This document shows, piece after piece, positions 1 through 7,929 of a stretch of 19,822 nucleotides of DNA (position 1 is its first letter; each line of letters begins with the position of its first letter). The position numbers and the translations under genes are program-made. Source of the stretch: an uncultured Gammaproteobacteria bacterium. Lineage in GTDB: Bacteria > Pseudomonadota > Gammaproteobacteria > Pseudomonadales > Azotimanducaceae_A. The notes under the pieces are model-generated. The model did not search any database and was not told the origin of the DNA. It saw nothing but the letters and a program-made list of their open reading frames with translations. The stretch lies in assembly GCA_913049565.1 (NCBI GenBank), contig CAJWZG010000024.1:1-19822 (forward strand), written 5' to 3'.

Positions 1-120
1 CTAGAGCCCGGCGATATACAGCTGTTGTCAAATCACACCATCGCTCATGGACGAACTGCTTACGAAGACGGCGCCAATCAGCAACGCCAACTACTTCGAT
101 TATGGCTTTCGCTGAGTTAG
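1..120 (+). CDS. TauD/TfdA-family Fe(II)/2-oxoglutarate dioxygenase, C-terminal end (partial)
   Basis: An open frame enters from the left edge and stops at TAG 118-120, giving 39 residues. It carries the C-terminal signature of TauD/TfdA-type oxygenases: PGDIQLL, then NHTIAHGR with the distal iron-ligand His (probably residue 16 of the fragment) and an Arg two residues later, and a closing LLRLWL segment with an Arg of the kind that contacts 2-oxoglutarate. The family couples 2-oxoglutarate decarboxylation to hydroxylation of small substrates such as taurine, other sulfonates or gamma-butyrobetaine. The substrate cannot be read from this fragment, and the catalytic HxD lies outside the window. 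The gene is convergent with the next one, with only 9 bases between the stops. Confidence 0.8.
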   Translation, partial: LEPGDIQLLSNHTIAHGRTAYEDGANQQRQLLRLWLSLS

Positions 121-129
121 CGTTGCTCG

Positions 130-732
130 CTAGTTGTCTTCGGCATCAATATCTAACCGCCAGATAGGAGCGGCTAATTGTCTCGCCTGACGCGCCAGAT
201 CACTCGGCCAGTTGGCTGTTTGGGTTAGGAATCCACTTTCGTCTCTCGCGAAAAGGGCGCGTAGCGCTTCCTCGTAGCTGGGCAAATCGCCGCACAACGT
301 TTGACAGAAACGATAGGTCAGATTTTGATGGTGGCGTATTTCACTGGCGGCGCGTTGATAGGGGTCTCGTCGCGCTTCATCAATCAGTCGCCGCAGAACC
401 GCGGCAGGGCTGCTTTGTTGCTGGGCTAGCCAATCCCAATGCCGGGGTAGCAGGGTAATTTCTTTGGCAACAGGAGCATCATCCGCCGGATTACGGGCAT
501 TTGCGGCAAGCGGAAAGTGTTCGGCTTTTCGGGCCAGCAGCGCTTCATCGCCACTTAGGTCTAAATCAATTACCTGACAAGTGCTGTCCTGAAGTATGAG
601 CGCTCGGCGTTGATTTTGTTGATCTAGGTGTCGTCGCGCGGCGAGGGCTGCGTCAACCAAGGTTCCTTGAGCCAAACACTGGTCTTCGCTGTAGGCGGAA
701 AAAGTCTCTTGCTGGTTGTTATCAACGCCCAT
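130..732 (-). CDS. DUF2239 family protein
   Basis: About 200 residues, soluble, with no signal peptide or membrane helix. I recognise the DUF2239 pattern: an N-terminal stretch ending in LAQGTLVDAAL, a central ITLLPRHWDWLA motif, and a C-terminal DLPSYEEALRALFA segment followed by a Trp-Pro motif. The function of the family is not known to me. The frame opens further upstream at a TTG (762), but I chose the ATG at 732. It is preceded by GAGAAG at a suitable distance, and the protein then starts close to where family members do. The start overlaps the last 11 bases of the carbonic anhydrase gene, so the two are probably co-transcribed and translationally coupled. Confidence 0.75.
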   Translation of the reverse strand: MGVDNNQQETFSAYSEDQCLAQGTLVDAALAARRHLDQQNQRRALILQDSTCQVIDLDLSGDEALLARKAEHFPLAANARNPADDAPVAKEITLLPRHWDWLAQQQSSPAAVLRRLIDEARRDPYQRAASEIRHHQNLTYRFCQTLCGDLPSYEEALRALFARDESGFLTQTANWPSDLARQARQLAAPIWRLDIDAEDN

Positions 733-1279
733 AGCGCTTCTCAAACTCAGCTTCGAGGTCAATTTGGCGTTGTGCCATCATTGCCTGCTGCTCCGGGTGC
801 GCCCACGCCCGATAGTTCCCCACGGCATAGGCGGCGCCGTTATCGTAATACGCGAGGGCGTTGAGCCGATTCGCGACAAAATTGTTGCGCGTGGCTTTCA
901 CCTTACCCGGGGCGCCTGCGACAATGGAGTTTGGTGGAATCACAGTGTCTTCTGTCACAATAGTATGGCCGGCGATAATGCAGTTATCGCCGATAACGGC
1001 GCGATCCATGATGGTGGCGTTAATACCAATCAGACAGTTGTCGCCAATCGTAGCTCCATGAATAGTGCAGTGATGGGTGATAGAGCAGTATGCGCCGATT
1101 TTCGTTGGTACATTGGCGATATGGACCATGGTGAAGTCTTGGATGTTGGTAAACGCTCCAATTTCGATGTGGTCTGATTCGGCGCGCATCACTACTTGGG
1201 GCCATATCGATACGCCTTCGCCAATGCGTATATCCCCGTACAGCTCCGCGCTGGGAGCCTGCCAGACCGCGTTATTCAC
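722..1279 (-). CDS. Gamma-class carbonic anhydrase-like protein (YrdA/PaaY family)
   Basis: A 185-residue left-handed beta-helix protein made of imperfect hexapeptide repeats (for example IGAYCS, IGDNCL, IGDNCI). The histidines expected to bind the metal are present: H53 in MVH, and H69 and H74 in a THHCTIHG motif matching the GHxxxLHG pattern of YrdA. Family members are trimers that bind zinc or iron at subunit interfaces. Some hydrate CO2, while others have weak or unknown activity, so the reaction is inferred. The start is GTG at 1279; no in-frame ATG lies just upstream and the shine-dalgarno is weak. Length fits the family (about 175-185). It sits between an MFS gene and DUF2239 on the same strand. 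Confidence 0.85.
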   Translation of the reverse strand: MNNAVWQAPSAELYGDIRIGEGVSIWPQVVMRAESDHIEIGAFTNIQDFTMVHIANVPTKIGAYCSITHHCTIHGATIGDNCLIGINATIMDRAVIGDNCIIAGHTIVTEDTVIPPNSIVAGAPGKVKATRNNFVANRLNALAYYDNGAAYAVGNYRAWAHPEQQAMMAQRQIDLEAEFEKRYGR

Positions 1280-1349
1280 CGTAAGGACTCGTTGGGAAGA
1301 TCGGTTGAGACATCCTGCATGCTAAGTGTTCCTTGTTCCTAACGCGGGC

Positions 1350-2645
1350 TCATGAACCCGCGGATTTATTAACGGACATGTTTTGGTCACGCCGTTTTTC
1401 CCCGCGTCGCTGGCGCATAACGAAGCCTAGCAGAGGTAGGTAGATAGCGAACGTGAACCAGTAAGGCAAGTCGGGGGATATTTGATAAAAAAAGCCGCCG
1501 ATAAGGGGGCCAACGGTAAATCCCAGCGGGCCACAAGAGCCCGCGATACCCGCAACCGCGCCCTGCTCATGAGGCTCTACTGCCAGTGAGGCGCCGGCCA
1601 TAAAAGCAGGCCCAGCTAATCCCATGGCTGCGCCTTGCAAGACCATGGCGATCATCAACATCGACTGAGAATCCGCCATGGCTAAGCAGGCAAAAGCGAT
1701 GGCTAGTACAGGCAAAGCGATGCGCAGCCATTGGAAAGGGGTAAGACTCATTCGCTGCATCAAACCGATTTGGCTTGCTAGCGAAGCAGCAGCCGAGCAA
1801 CCCATGGCGATGCCAAAGGTTTGAGCAGTCTCGACCGCGGTCAGTCCAAGCACGTCCTGAAAACGAAACGCCAAGGTTTGTTGTACCAGCGCCATGCCCA
1901 TAAACATCAAAGCTCCAACGACAATGTACGGCAATATTCGTGGGTCGAAATAACTGAGCTTGGAGGCTCTGCCAGCGGCAGGCAGATCGCTTGCCGGTAC
2001 AGCTTTAGGAATATCGGGAAGTAAAAAGATCACAAAGATTGCCGTCGTTAAAGCGACACCGGAGGCGACCCAAAGAGGGGTGAGCAAAGTGATGCCGGCA
2101 AGCAAACCGCCTAGAGCCGGCCCAAGAATGCTGCCGAAGTTGTTTGCTGCGCCCACGGCGCCCATACCCTTCGTACGCGTAGCGACCGAGGTAATGTCAG
2201 CCATATAGGCGCTGCTTGCAGGCATGATCGCCGACATAACGCTGGCGTGCATTACCCGGGTGAGCATCAGCAGCAAGTAGCCGGCCAGCGGGAGCAAAGC
2301 GCCTACTAAGGTGAGATGAAAAACGCTCGCGAACAAAAGATTGCCGCAGGCGTAGCCGAAGAGACCAATAACCATGACTCGCTTTCGACCCCAGCGATCA
2401 CTGAGTCGGCCCCAGCGCGGGCTTGCTAAAAACACCACCAAAGAAGAGGCAGCAATTATGGAACTGATCTGTAGTTCACTCATCCCAACCTCTCGGCCCA
2501 GCGGGCCTAAGATGGCGAATAAAACCGTGAAGCCGAACCCAACCGAGACGAGTGATAGCAGCAAAATAGTGCGTGCGTAGCGGAACTCAACCGAACCGAT
2601 GGTGGCTGATTGATTGGCCTCTAGAGTATTGGGAGAATCCGGCAC
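1350..2645 (-). CDS. MFS transporter (DHA1, multidrug/tetracycline-efflux type)
   Basis: 431 residues with about twelve hydrophobic helices. The loop after helix 2 holds MFS motif A (GRLSDRWGRKR, about residues 78-88), and helix 5 has the antiporter motif C pattern (GSILGPALGG), both typical of proton-driven drug exporters of the DHA1/TetA kind. The substrate cannot be deduced. Translation starts at GTG 2645 because no ATG precedes helix 1, and a leader of about 20 polar residues precedes the membrane part. It is the first gene of a minus-strand run that continues into the carbonic anhydrase gene after a gap of 70 bases, so co-transcription is possible. No regulator of the TetR or MarR kind is adjacent. 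Confidence 0.85.
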   Translation of the reverse strand: MPDSPNTLEANQSATIGSVEFRYARTILLLSLVSVGFGFTVLFAILGPLGREVGMSELQISSIIAASSLVVFLASPRWGRLSDRWGRKRVMVIGLFGYACGNLLFASVFHLTLVGALLPLAGYLLLMLTRVMHASVMSAIMPASSAYMADITSVATRTKGMGAVGAANNFGSILGPALGGLLAGITLLTPLWVASGVALTTAIFVIFLLPDIPKAVPASDLPAAGRASKLSYFDPRILPYIVVGALMFMGMALVQQTLAFRFQDVLGLTAVETAQTFGIAMGCSAAASLASQIGLMQRMSLTPFQWLRIALPVLAIAFACLAMADSQSMLMIAMVLQGAAMGLAGPAFMAGASLAVEPHEQGAVAGIAGSCGPLGFTVGPLIGGFFYQISPDLPYWFTFAIYLPLLGFVMRQRRGEKRRDQNMSVNKSAGS

Positions 2646-2673
2646 GTGCTATCTGAAGGTTTCTATGCGGGCG

Positions 2674-2701
2674 CGAATAGTAGCTTAAAGGCCGATGTAA
2701 A
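2674..2701 (-). promoter_or_regulatory. Possible sigma-70 promoter for the MFS gene
   Basis: Reading the minus strand, TTTACA (5 of 6 to the -35 consensus) is followed after 16 bases by TATTCG (about 3 of 6 to the -10 consensus), ending roughly 30 bases before the MFS start. The placement is sensible, but the -10 match is poor, so this is a tentative assignment. Confidence 0.25.
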
Positions 2702-2793
2702 CGTAGCGGATCCCACCAATTGCAGTCTGTTGGCGACAGTCAGACAAGATTAGGTGACAATTTGGCCTGTCCTAACGATGAGACTGCAACGCT

Positions 2794-3075
2794 ATGCAAA
2801 CCGACGAGAGAGACTCCTACCACTCTAGGCCAACGCGCGCGCGCGAACGCGCCAGCGCGCAGCGCAAAAAGTCCAATCGTATGTTGCGCACTATTTTGCT
2901 GGGAACCGTAGCGATGGTTGCAGGCGTATTGTGGTTGGGTGACCAGTACGGGGTTGATCGGGAAGAAACTCTCGAACTGCTGTTCACCAGTGCTGCGTTC
3001 GTGCTCGCTTTGACTGCTGCCGGTTTGGGTGGCGCCGTGTTGATTTGGGCGATTCAACGTTTTTGGCGGCCGTAG
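2794..3075 (+). CDS. Small hypothetical membrane protein
   Basis: 93 residues. The first 30 are highly basic and hydrophilic, rich in Arg, Ser and Gln. Two hydrophobic segments follow (about 31-48 and 66-87), separated by an acidic loop, and the tail is Arg-Phe-Trp-Arg-Pro. The basic N-terminus suggests both ends face the cytoplasm. I do not recognise a family. Codon use is normal, the start is ATG, and no other frame on either strand looks like a better gene here, so I accept it as real. It is divergent from the MFS gene and convergent with lepB, with only three bases between the stop codons. Confidence 0.55.
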   Translation: MQTDERDSYHSRPTRARERASAQRKKSNRMLRTILLGTVAMVAGVLWLGDQYGVDREETLELLFTSAAFVLALTAAGLGGAVLIWAIQRFWRP

Positions 3076-3078
3076 TTG

Positions 3079-3804
<726 letters not shown>

Positions 3805-3807
3805 TGG

Positions 3808-4113
3808 TTAGCCGTTGGCATTTTCCAAAGCCGCCAGTTGCTCCGCAGTGGCCTTCGCCTGATGGTTGTTCTTCCATTCTTCATAGGTCATGCCATAGAT
3901 CGTCTCACGAGCTTGATCCAAATCAAGCGCAATGCTTTGCTCGTCAGCGCTGGCTTTATACCACTTGGAAAGGCAGTTGCGACAGAAGCCTGCGAGAATC
4001 ATGAGGTCGATGTTTTGCACGTCCTTGCGCTCGTCAAGGTGTGCAATCAGGCGTCGAAATGTGGCAGCTTCTAGCTCGGTCTGTTGCTGAAGGGTTAGGC
4101 GGTTTTCACTCAC
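3808..4113 (-). CDS. DUF1244 family protein
   Basis: 101 residues, soluble and alpha-helical in character. The diagnostic stretch is AGFCRNCLSKWY (C44 and C47), followed by YGMTYEEWK, as in the DUF1244 family, whose function is not known to me. The conserved CxxC could bind a metal or do redox chemistry, which is inference. The frame extends upstream into yaaA (to 4221), but family homology begins only after residue 37 of that frame. I chose GTG 4113, which has AAAGAGA about eight bases upstream. It lies between yaaA (31 bases upstream) and lepB (3 bases downstream), so the three look like one transcript. Confidence 0.8.
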   Translation of the reverse strand: MSENRLTLQQQTELEAATFRRLIAHLDERKDVQNIDLMILAGFCRNCLSKWYKASADEQSIALDLDQARETIYGMTYEEWKNNHQAKATAEQLAALENANG

Positions 4114-4144
4114 AATAAGTCTCTTTGATAATTTGCGATGCGGT

Positions 4145-4921
4145 CTATGCTGGATGTCGGGTGAAGACCCACTCATTTTGGCTGGAAAGCCCCTCATTGA
4201 AGGCATAGCCCTCAACGTCAAAGCTTCGCAGGTCGTCAGGCTTTTCTGCCCGCTGATCGACCATGTAGCGTGCCATCAGGCCTCGAGCTTTTTTTGCTGA
4301 AAAGGAGACGAAGCGGTACGCGTCGCGACGCCATTCTTTGAAATTAATGGTCACAATACGTCCATCGATACTTTCTGGCTGCACAACTCTGTAATACTCG
4401 TTAGACGCCAAGTTGATTAGGGTTTTGCTGCGCTGCTCGGCTAAGGCCTCATTCAATGCCTGTGTTACCTTGCCACCCCAAAACTCGTATAGGTCACTGC
4501 CCCTAGCGTTGGCAAGTTTTGTTCCCATCTCAAGACGATAAGGGTGAATTCGATCTAAGGGTCGCAGCAGTCCGTGCAGCCCGGACAGCACGCGAACCCG
4601 CTTTTGCGCCCAGGTGAAGTCACGTTTGCTCATCGTCTGCGCGTCCAATCCTAGGTAGACATCCCCTTTGAAAGCCAACACAGAAGCGCGGGCCCCTGAT
4701 CGCTCATCAAAATTTGCCGACCACTGGGCGTATCTGCCGTGATTTAACGACGCCAACTTGTCGCTGATACCCATGAGAGAGCTGATGTCGGCAGGTTCAA
4801 GCTCTCTCAGTGTTTTAATCAACGAAGTGGAGTCTTTTATAAACTGCGGAACGGTATGTTGTTCGGTCGCCAACGGGCTTTGGAAGTCCAGTGTTTTGGC
4901 GGGAGATAAAATTGCTAGCAT
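4145..4921 (-). CDS. yaaA: Peroxide stress protein YaaA (DUF328/UPF0246)
   Basis: 258 residues, full length for the family (about 257 in E. coli). Conserved features visible are the N-terminal LSPAKTLDF, a central FKGDVYLGLDA, the segment LSGLHGLLRPLD, LEMGTKL, and the closing FNEGLSSQNEWVF. In E. coli, YaaA is induced by OxyR and limits intracellular unincorporated iron during peroxide stress, protecting DNA from hydroxyl radicals. The fold binds DNA-like ligands in structural studies, but the precise activity is unsettled. ATG at 4921 gives the canonical MLAILSPAKT start. It is the first gene of the minus-strand run with DUF1244 and lepB, and is divergent from the PP2C gene. Confidence 0.95.
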   Translation of the reverse strand: MLAILSPAKTLDFQSPLATEQHTVPQFIKDSTSLIKTLRELEPADISSLMGISDKLASLNHGRYAQWSANFDERSGARASVLAFKGDVYLGLDAQTMSKRDFTWAQKRVRVLSGLHGLLRPLDRIHPYRLEMGTKLANARGSDLYEFWGGKVTQALNEALAEQRSKTLINLASNEYYRVVQPESIDGRIVTINFKEWRRDAYRFVSFSAKKARGLMARYMVDQRAEKPDDLRSFDVEGYAFNEGLSSQNEWVFTRHPA

Positions 4922-5020
4922 TATCTTGACCTGTTCGTGTTCTTTCTAACGTTGGGAGTTTACCCGAAGCGTTTGCGTGTATCAGTCAGCAACGCGACGT
5001 TGTCAAAGGCTGAGTGCGCT

Positions 5021-5048
5021 TTGTCTGTCCCAAACCTAAGGCTACACT
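5021..5048 (+). promoter_or_regulatory. Possible sigma-70 promoter upstream of the PP2C gene
   Basis: TTGTCT and TACACT, each 4 of 6 to consensus, are 16 bases apart in the 249-base divergent spacer between yaaA and the PP2C gene. The leader would be about 115 bases. The rest of this spacer holds no convincing gene; one 68-codon frame (4937-5143) resembles nothing and lacks a ribosome site. Confidence 0.3.
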
Positions 5049-5170
5049 GTGTTGGCCATGGCGACATAGGCCAAAAGAACTGGACTGTAGCTAGCGCACA
5101 GTGGTGGTTTTTAGATAAACGATGGAAAACGGTAGCTTACTGAAATGTCGATCCACCAAAGGCCGATACC

Positions 5171-5875
5171 GTGAAGATGGTCGGTCGCACTCATCCCGGT
5201 CTGCAGCGCATGCACAATGAAGATGCGTTGCGATTTGAAACAGACAGTGGGGTAGCCGTGCTTGCGGACGGCATGGGGGGGCTGATGGCCGGTAGCGAGG
5301 CCAGCAATGTCGCCGTCGATAAAATTAGTACCTCTTTGCGGTCAGCGTTGATAGGGTCACAAGCCCCCTTGTTCGAAGCGATTGAGATTGCCCATGACGC
5401 GATCTCAGCCATTAGCACCCTCAAAGAGATGCCCTCAAAAATGGGCAGTACTGTGGTTATCTGGGCTCGGGCTCAGAATCACTGGCATGCGGCATGGGTC
5501 GGCGATTCACGTCTTTACCGATGGCGTGAGGGTCAGTTGCAGCAGCTGAGTAAGGACCACAGCTTAGCTCAGCGCATGCTCGATAGCGGTGAAGTAGAGC
5601 CAGGCATCGATGTCGAGGCGCATTACGGACATGTATTAACTCAGGGGTTAGGGTTACGGCAGCCGTTAGACCCCGGTTATTGTCACGGTCGGTGTGACGA
5701 TTCCGGACAGCGTTTCTTGCTGTGCAGTGATGGTCTTAGCGACCGTGTCGTGGTTGAAAAAATCTCACAAGCTTTGTCGACTGAAGATCTCGACGAAGCG
5801 GCTGATCGACTGATTAGCCATGCGCTGGACATGGGCGGCAACGACAACATCAGTCTAATTTTGATCGAACCCTGA
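5171..5875 (+). CDS. PP2C-family serine/threonine protein phosphatase (Stp1/PrpC type)
   Basis: 234 residues, the usual size of bacterial PPM/PP2C phosphatases, which remove phosphate from Ser/Thr using two or three metal ions. The motifs appear in order: HNEDA (15-19), ADGMGG (32-37, metal Asp D33), WVGDSR (109-114), LLCSDGLSD (183-191, metal Asp D187) and GGNDNIS (222-228, metal Asp D225). No membrane helix or fused sensor domain is seen, so it is a stand-alone cytoplasmic enzyme. The start is GTG 5171 with AAAGG eight bases upstream; ATG 5177 is an alternative. No partner kinase or type VI secretion genes are in the window, so its substrate is unknown. Confidence 0.93.
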   Translation: MKMVGRTHPGLQRMHNEDALRFETDSGVAVLADGMGGLMAGSEASNVAVDKISTSLRSALIGSQAPLFEAIEIAHDAISAISTLKEMPSKMGSTVVIWARAQNHWHAAWVGDSRLYRWREGQLQQLSKDHSLAQRMLDSGEVEPGIDVEAHYGHVLTQGLGLRQPLDPGYCHGRCDDSGQRFLLCSDGLSDRVVVEKISQALSTEDLDEAADRLISHALDMGGNDNISLILIEP

Positions 5876-5930
5876 CAGGGCCCTATACTTGAATAGCATT
5901 GGGCTGCGTAGATTAGCCAGAGGAAATACC

Positions 5931-6260
5931 TTGAACAGACGCAAACGAATAGAAGAGCAGCTAGCCAGCAATCTAGCGCTCAAGCACCTTGAGGTCTTGG
6001 ATGAAAGCCATGGGCACAATGTCCCGGAGGGTGCAGAGAGTCATTTCAAGGTGGTTGCGGTGAGCGAGGCCTTCGCGGGTCAACGAGCGTTGCAGCGGCA
6101 TCGTATGATTAACGGATTGCTGGACAGTGAGTTTGCCAGCGGTATGCATGCCTTGGCGATTCATGTGTATACCCAAGACGAGTGGCAAGCACGCTTCAAT
6201 CAAGCGCCCATGTCTCCCCCTTGCGCAGGCGGAGAGAACAGCGAGTCGGCTGAACACTGA
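5931..6260 (+). CDS. bolA: BolA family protein
   Basis: 109 residues with the class II KH-like BolA fold. The conserved pieces are an initial RRKRIEEQL helix, ESHGHNVP (residues 25-32), ESHFKV (36-41), QRHRMIN (55-61) and the C-terminal HALAIH (73-78). These histidines are the ones BolA proteins use with monothiol glutaredoxins to hold or pass on [2Fe-2S] clusters. BolA also acts in stress and cell-shape control in E. coli. The frame opens at a TTG at 5889, but the TTG at 5931, preceded by AGAGGA at six bases, gives the correct family N-terminus. The polar tail after residue 90 is not conserved. Its stop overlaps the start of trhO (TGATG). Confidence 0.88.
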   Translation: MNRRKRIEEQLASNLALKHLEVLDESHGHNVPEGAESHFKVVAVSEAFAGQRALQRHRMINGLLDSEFASGMHALAIHVYTQDEWQARFNQAPMSPPCAGGENSESAEH

Positions 6261-7186
6261 TGCGACGAGTTCTGGCGTTTTATCAATTTCTTACTGTCGC
6301 GGAGCCGGAAAACGAGCGGATGAGCTTGCAAACCCTGGGTGAAAAGCTTGGCTTGCGAGGCACAATTTTGGTGGCATCCGAAGGCGTGAACGGCACGGTA
6401 GTTGGAAATACTCAGGCGCTTCATCAACTATCCCAACATTTGCTAGAGCGCTATGGAGTTAAATCGCAAAAGTGGTCTGATCTACACTCAGGCAACAGCG
6501 GTTTCCATCGGTTTAAAGTGCGGGTGAAGCCTGAGATTGTTAGCTTCGGTGTGGATGACTTGGATATGAGTGAGACAGGCGAGCATGTGAGCGCTCAAAG
6601 ATGGAATGCGCTGCTGGATGATCCAGAAGTTTTGGTGATTGACACTCGAAACGATTACGAAATCGACATTGGCACATTCGACCGAGCAGTATCGCCCCAT
6701 ACCGACAGTTTTCGACAGTTTCCTGAGTGGGTTGGGGACAATTTGGATCCCCAGAAGCACACAAAAATTGCCATGTTCTGCACCGGCGGTATTCGCTGTG
6801 AAAAAGCGTCTTCTTTTTTACTCAATCAGGGTTTTGATAGTGTTTACCAACTGGACGGAGGTATCTTGCAATATCTTGAGGATGCAAAAACGGATGAGTC
6901 TCGTTGGAACGGCGAATGCTTTGTTTTCGATCAGCGCGTTTCGGTCAACGCCCAGTTGGAGCAGGGAGCCTACAAACAGTGCTATGCCTGCCGACATCCA
7001 TTATCTAGGGAAGAAATCACCAGTCCTGATTTTGAGCACGGGGTGAGTTGCCCCCACTGCATCGAGCGCACCAGCGAAACGCGGCGTCAGCAATTCAGAG
7101 AGCGGCAGCACCAAGTAGGTTTGGCGGTTCAGCGCGGCGAGCAACATATTGGTCAGGATCAGCGAAAGACGAAGAGCATCGGCTGA
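6260..7186 (+). CDS. trhO: tRNA uridine(34) hydroxylase TrhO (YceA, rhodanese-domain protein)
   Basis: 308 residues. TrhO makes 5-hydroxyuridine at wobble position 34 of certain tRNAs in an oxygen-dependent reaction. The N-terminal domain has the family stretch GLRGTILVASEGVNGT (about 31-46). The rhodanese domain (about 112-215) carries the active loop CTGGIRC with C174 as the essential cysteine, and VYQLDGGI after it. The C-terminal region has CYACRHPLS and a CPHC pair, a Cys-rich tail typical of the family. The start ATG overlaps the bolA stop in a TGATG arrangement, so translation is coupled. Convergent with tesA, with 11 bases between. Length and motifs are complete. Confidence 0.95.
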   Translation: MRRVLAFYQFLTVAEPENERMSLQTLGEKLGLRGTILVASEGVNGTVVGNTQALHQLSQHLLERYGVKSQKWSDLHSGNSGFHRFKVRVKPEIVSFGVDDLDMSETGEHVSAQRWNALLDDPEVLVIDTRNDYEIDIGTFDRAVSPHTDSFRQFPEWVGDNLDPQKHTKIAMFCTGGIRCEKASSFLLNQGFDSVYQLDGGILQYLEDAKTDESRWNGECFVFDQRVSVNAQLEQGAYKQCYACRHPLSREEITSPDFEHGVSCPHCIERTSETRRQQFRERQHQVGLAVQRGEQHIGQDQRKTKSIG

Positions 7187-7197
7187 ACCGGCATCGG

Positions 7198-7929
7198 CTA
7201 CATCATCGTCTCGAGATAGGGTAGGAACCCTTCGACCAAGTTGGGTTGGGCCTTTGCAGTCGGGTGGATGCCGTCCTCTTGCATCATCTCCGGATCAACT
7301 GCAAGGGCCTCGAATAAAAACGGTACTAAGGCTGCCCCGGAGCTTTCCGCGGCTTCCGCGAACACCTGCTCAAATGCACGGGTATAACGTGGGCCATAGT
7401 TTGCAGGAATGCGCATGGTAATGATTACCGACTTTGCGCCAGCCTGGTCCACTAGGTCAGTCATCTGCAAAAGGTTGTTTCGAATTTTCGTGGTAGGATA
7501 ACCCCGTAAGCCGTCATTGCCGCCGAGTTCAAGGACGACGATTTGCGGGGTGTGCTCTTCAAGTAAGTCTGGGAGCCGCTTGAGCCCCCCAGTGGTCGTT
7601 TCGCCGGATATGCTTGCGTTGATCATGCGCCATCGGGACTCACGTTGAATCAGAGTTTGGTTCAATAAATTGACCCATCCATCATCGATATTCATACCAT
7701 AACCAGCACTGATACTGTCACCCAGCACGAGAATCTTTGAATTGCCCGTTTTTGACAGTTCTTGGAGGTTGTCTGGTGCAGATTGTCGCTCTGAGATTGC
7801 GGTCGCTGATGCGAATAGCAGCACTACAAATAAAAAAGCCGCTGCGGTCGGAGACGATGCTGTCAGCGACGTCCTCTTATTCGTGTAAGCGGGCGTGGAA
7901 CAAGATAAGCGGAGCAATAAGGAAATCAT
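7198..7929 (-). CDS. tesA: Arylesterase / acyl-CoA thioesterase I-like GDSL hydrolase (TesA)
   Basis: A GDSL/SGNH hydrolase of about 180 residues after an N-terminal export signal. The four blocks are visible: LGDSISAGYG with nucleophile S72, a conserved Gly in SGETTTGG, LGGNDGLRG, and DGIHP with the Asp and His of the triad. Family members (TesA/TAP/LysoPLA1) hydrolyse thioesters, esters and lysophospholipids in the periplasm. The signal core is about residues 28-43 with a cleavage-like ATA. The n-region is unusually long if ATG 7929 is used. No better in-frame start precedes the hydrophobic core, so the start is uncertain. That ATG overlaps the ybbA ATG on the other strand. Confidence 0.9.
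   Translation of the reverse strand: MISLLLRLSCSTPAYTNKRTSLTASSPTAAAFLFVVLLFASATAISERQSAPDNLQELSKTGNSKILVLGDSISAGYGMNIDDGWVNLLNQTLIQRESRWRMINASISGETTTGGLKRLPDLLEEHTPQIVVLELGGNDGLRGYPTTKIRNNLLQMTDLVDQAGAKSVIITMRIPANYGPRYTRAFEQVFAEAAESSGAALVPFLFEALAVDPEMMQEDGIHPTAKAQPNLVEGFLPYLETMM

Noticed and set aside
628..1325. Several open frames on the + strand opposite the DUF2239 and carbonic anhydrase genes
   Set aside because: They mirror the coding frames of the well-supported minus-strand genes, overlap one another and show no family motif.
1343..1360. Hairpin with GCGGG/CCCGC arms at the end of the MFS gene, considered as a terminator
   Set aside because: The stem has a mismatch, overlaps the stop codon and is not followed by a T run on the minus strand; the next gene is only 70 bases away.
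4937..5143. 68-codon frame in the spacer between yaaA and the PP2C gene
   Set aside because: No ribosome site, no recognisable motif and unremarkable composition; the spacer looks regulatory.
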